Source: Sedimentisphaerales bacterium | Lineage (GTDB): Bacteria; Planctomycetota; Phycisphaerae; Sedimentisphaerales; Anaerobacaceae | DNA: 64,000 nucleotides | Assembly (NCBI GenBank): GCA_016927855.1 | Contig: JAFGLV010000037.1 | Span: 114,964 to 178,963 of the forward strand | Reading direction: 5' to 3' | Shown: positions 62,180 to 64,000 of the stretch, one piece after another | How positions within the stretch are numbered: the first letter of the stretch is position 1 | Layout: each line of letters starts with the position of its first letter | Program-made: the position numbers and the translations under genes | Notes under the pieces: model-generated | Told to the model about the DNA's origin: nothing | The model's input: the letters and a program-made list of their open reading frames with translations, nothing else | Database searches by the model: none

Positions 62180-62830
62180 CTATAGCGCTTCAATCCGAAT
62201 ATCCCGAAACTCTACCCGGCTGCCATGATTCTGCAGGCCGATGTAGCCGGCCGACCGCGCCAGGCCCGGATGGGCCGCGTATTTATAGGGGAAGTAGGTT
62301 AAGTTCGTGTCAATGACCCTCCGACCATTCAAAACGACCTTCACACACGGACCTTTGCACGTGATCACCATCCTCTGCCACTCATCGGCGGCCTTACTGG
62401 CCCGCTCCGAGGGTGCTTGGACATCATAGATGCTGGCGGTGTACTGGGCGGCCGCCAGGCCCTCATGCGGTTCGGCGTAGTCGTCCAGTATCTGAATCTC
62501 CAGGCCCGCGTAGGCGGGGTCGCCCTCGTGCGGCGCTCGGATGAAGACGCCGCTGTTGCCACCGGGCGCGATGCGAAACTCCAGCGAAAGTCGGAAATCG
62601 CCATATTGCCTCACGGTCGAGAGCCAGCCGCCGGCGCTGCCGTCGGTGGACAGCACTCCGCTCCTGAACCGCCAGCTTCCCGTCTGACCCCCGATTTGCT
62701 GCCAGCCAACGAGACCCGTGCTCAGCAGATCGGCATGGCCCCTGGCAGCGCCGGTCGAAGTGCAGGAGCTTGCCATCGTACTCAGACAAACCAGCGAAAG
62801 CGCCAGCAACGTCACCTTCACCTTGGTCAT
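62180..62830 (-). CDS. DUF1080 lipoprotein (3-keto-disaccharide hydrolase type)
   Basis: 216 residues from the ATG at 62830 (GGAGGAGGT upstream). A lipoprotein signal (LLALSLVCLSTMASSC) is followed by a DUF1080 domain: GWQQIGGQTGSWRFRSGVLS, DFRLSLEFRIAPGGNSGVFI, YAGLEIQILDDYAEPHEGLA, WQRMVITCKGPCVKVVLNGR and IGLQNHGSRVEFRDIRI. It heads the four-gene cluster and is likely membrane-tethered, whereas the other DUF1080 protein (58753-59427) is freely secreted. Confidence 0.9.
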   Translation of the reverse strand: MTKVKVTLLALSLVCLSTMASSCTSTGAARGHADLLSTGLVGWQQIGGQTGSWRFRSGVLSTDGSAGGWLSTVRQYGDFRLSLEFRIAPGGNSGVFIRAPHEGDPAYAGLEIQILDDYAEPHEGLAAAQYTASIYDVQAPSERASKAADEWQRMVITCKGPCVKVVLNGRRVIDTNLTYFPYKYAAHPGLARSAGYIGLQNHGSRVEFRDIRIEAL

Positions 62831-63114
62831 ATCACACCTCCTCCCCGATCCTGAGATGCTCGCCCAGACTTGCCCGAGAGGTCTTACGGGCTTTCTCGTC
62901 ACGAGACACCCTTGATCCCGATATCCTGTGGGGCCGTCGCTGCGCCCAGAGGGGCGCCCCGGTCGAGCCCAGTCTAGCGCCTGCCGGTGCAGGCCGACGG
63001 TCAGGTTACCTCCCCCAGACAACGGCGTCAAGTCTGCATCCGATTTCCCGTCTGGCCGGTGGCGATCGGCCTTCATGGGTACAGGCAGCGCCGACGCAGA
63101 AATCAGGCGGAGCA

Positions 63115-64000
63115 TCAGTCAGAACTAGGTCTGAGTCTCTTCGCAACGCGGCTGATCCAGACATGCGAGGTGACGCCGGCCAGGACGTTCGCCAGCGACA
63201 GGCCGCAGAACAAGCCTCCGATGTCCGCCAGGCGAGCGCCGAGAAAAGCCAACGGGATCCAGAGGCCGAACGCCAGCAGCGACTCCAGGAACAACCCGTC
63301 GTAAGGCCGGCCCAGTACGTTGAGCGACGTCCAGACGACCTGGTGGATCGCACGCAAGCCCAGGCTGATCGAGACGGTCCACAGGTACAAGCTCGCGGTT
63401 TGCACCACGACTGGGTTGTCGTCAAAATACGTCGCCAGAGGTCTGCCAAAGACGAGAAAAACCGCCAGAAGGAAGACGCCCCAAGCCAAGCAGAAGACCT
63501 TGGCGTAGAGGAGCCCTTGACGGATGCGTTCCATCCGGCCGGCCCCGAAGTTCTGCCCGACGAAGGGGCTGATTCCCGACGACAACGCATAGATCAAGGC
63601 CAGCCCGAATCCCTCGATGCGTGTCGCGACGCCAAAGCCGGCGACCGCGGCTGGCCCAAAGCCGGCTACGATGCGCGTCACCAGTCCCAACGCTACCGGG
63701 ATAATCACGCCGGAAACCGCCACCGGCAGCCCGATCCGCAGAATGGTCTTCCAGGACGCGATCAGCGCCTGGAATCCGGGCCAAGGCCAGGCGAGCAAAC
63801 CCTCTCTGAAATAGAGCACGCAGAGCGCTACTGCCAGCGTCAAGGCGCGCGCCAGGACCGTCGCGATGGCCGCGCCGGCCATGCCGAACGCCGGGACCGG
63901 ACCCCAGCCGAATATTATTGAGCCTTGAATAGTTGAGTTAATTCTCATAGGGATATTCCCGCGTGCTTGAAGAACGAACGCAACAAGGCTTGCTGAGAGC
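63115..64000 (-). CDS. MATE-family efflux transporter, C-terminal part (runs off the window)
   Basis: The frame is open to the window edge (LSASLVAFVLQARGNIPMRI is in frame upstream of the ATG at 63948), so this is the C-terminal two-thirds of a MATE protein. Helices include GMAGAAIATVLARALTLAVA and ILRIGLPVAVSGVIIPVALG; FGVATRIEGFGLALIYALSS and SPFVGQNFGAGRMERIRQGL are typical of the second MATE repeat. Around 63895-63950, between MRIN and FGWGP, about six residues usual for the family seem missing, and the DNA is AT-rich. Substrate (drug or Na+/H+ coupling) cannot be inferred. Confidence 0.85.
   Translation of the reverse strand, partial: LSASLVAFVLQARGNIPMRINSTIQGSIIFGWGPVPAFGMAGAAIATVLARALTLAVALCVLYFREGLLAWPWPGFQALIASWKTILRIGLPVAVSGVIIPVALGLVTRIVAGFGPAAVAGFGVATRIEGFGLALIYALSSGISPFVGQNFGAGRMERIRQGLLYAKVFCLAWGVFLLAVFLVFGRPLATYFDDNPVVVQTASLYLWTVSISLGLRAIHQVVWTSLNVLGRPYDGLFLESLLAFGLWIPLAFLGARLADIGGLFCGLSLANVLAGVTSHVWISRVAKRLRPSSD

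Noticed and set aside
63948..64000. Insertion-sequence end interrupting the MATE gene
   Set aside because: The upstream sequence is in frame and reads like the usual MATE segment before MRIN, so the gene simply continues beyond the window.

Overview
The window is GC-rich, densely coded bacterial chromosome. The organism is most likely a member of the Planctomycetota, probably a Phycisphaerae/Sedimentisphaerales-type lineage. This is inferred from Tat-exported Gfo/Idh/MocA oxidoreductases, DUF1080 proteins, many secreted glycosidases and a pilMNO-type operon, and is not proven by a marker phylogeny. No prophage, CRISPR array, rRNA operon or intact insertion sequence was seen.

Layout. 1-12 kb: a plant-polysaccharide (pectin-like) utilisation region on the minus strand with a partial GH28 polygalacturonase, a CBM9-like/PKD protein, a GH106-like enzyme, a GH2 beta-galactosidase and a sugar-porter MFS transporter. 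Beside these, on the plus strand, are a FixJ/LuxR-type regulator with an eroded receiver domain and a frameshifted GH127 arabinofuranosidase; a half-length ABC-F gene lies between. 12-21 kb: housekeeping genes (M14 carboxypeptidase, uvrB, nadC, birA, proS), with an orphan CopG-type antitoxin beside a wrecked toxin. 21-27 kb: a Tat-secreted sugar isomerase-like protein, DUF4056-like and DUF4416 proteins, a WecA-type glycosyl-lipid initiator and an O-antigen-ligase/TPR protein. 27-37 kb: yebC, rny-ymdB with an unusual leader, pntAA-pntAB-pntB, rnr, and a tRNA-Val(GAC) with a non-canonical position 33. 37.6-46 kb: a minus-strand type IV pilus/type II secretion operon (pilM-N-O-P/GspB-like-pilB-pilT-pilC and two pseudopilins). 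46-58.7 kb: gpsA, a GspG-like protein, hflX, rpsU, a hydrolase, ispG, a PIN-TRAM protein, rpsA, ispH and a CPA2 antiporter. 58.7-62.8 kb: two DUF1080 proteins bracketing two Tat-exported Gfo/Idh/MocA paralogues, a candidate periplasmic 3-keto-glycoside pathway. The window ends inside a MATE transporter.

The most interesting signal is not a gene. Two families of short inverted-repeat elements are scattered through the window and enter protein-coding sequence without breaking it. (1) Heptad elements: arrays of a 7-bp unit, usually as two arrays in inverted orientation, whose unit sequence differs from element to element while the 7-bp period is kept. They lie between nadC and birA, inside birA (9 units = 63 bp = 21 codons, in frame), at the wecA/O-antigen-ligase overlap, in the leader peptide of a pseudopilin, and after a Gfo/Idh gene; a 9-bp-period relative separates rny from ymdB. 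(2) GTAG...CTAC mosaics: two or three hairpin modules of about 20 bp bounded by GTAG and CTAC, with modules shared between copies, resembling REP doublets (BIMEs). One lies inside pntB and adds about 22 residues in a loop between membrane segments; another supplies the stop codon of hflX.

The second signal is the rny leader: a consensus-like promoter about 500 nt upstream and a large hairpin whose outer 10-bp stem buries the rny ribosome-binding site, suggesting post-transcriptional control of RNase Y.
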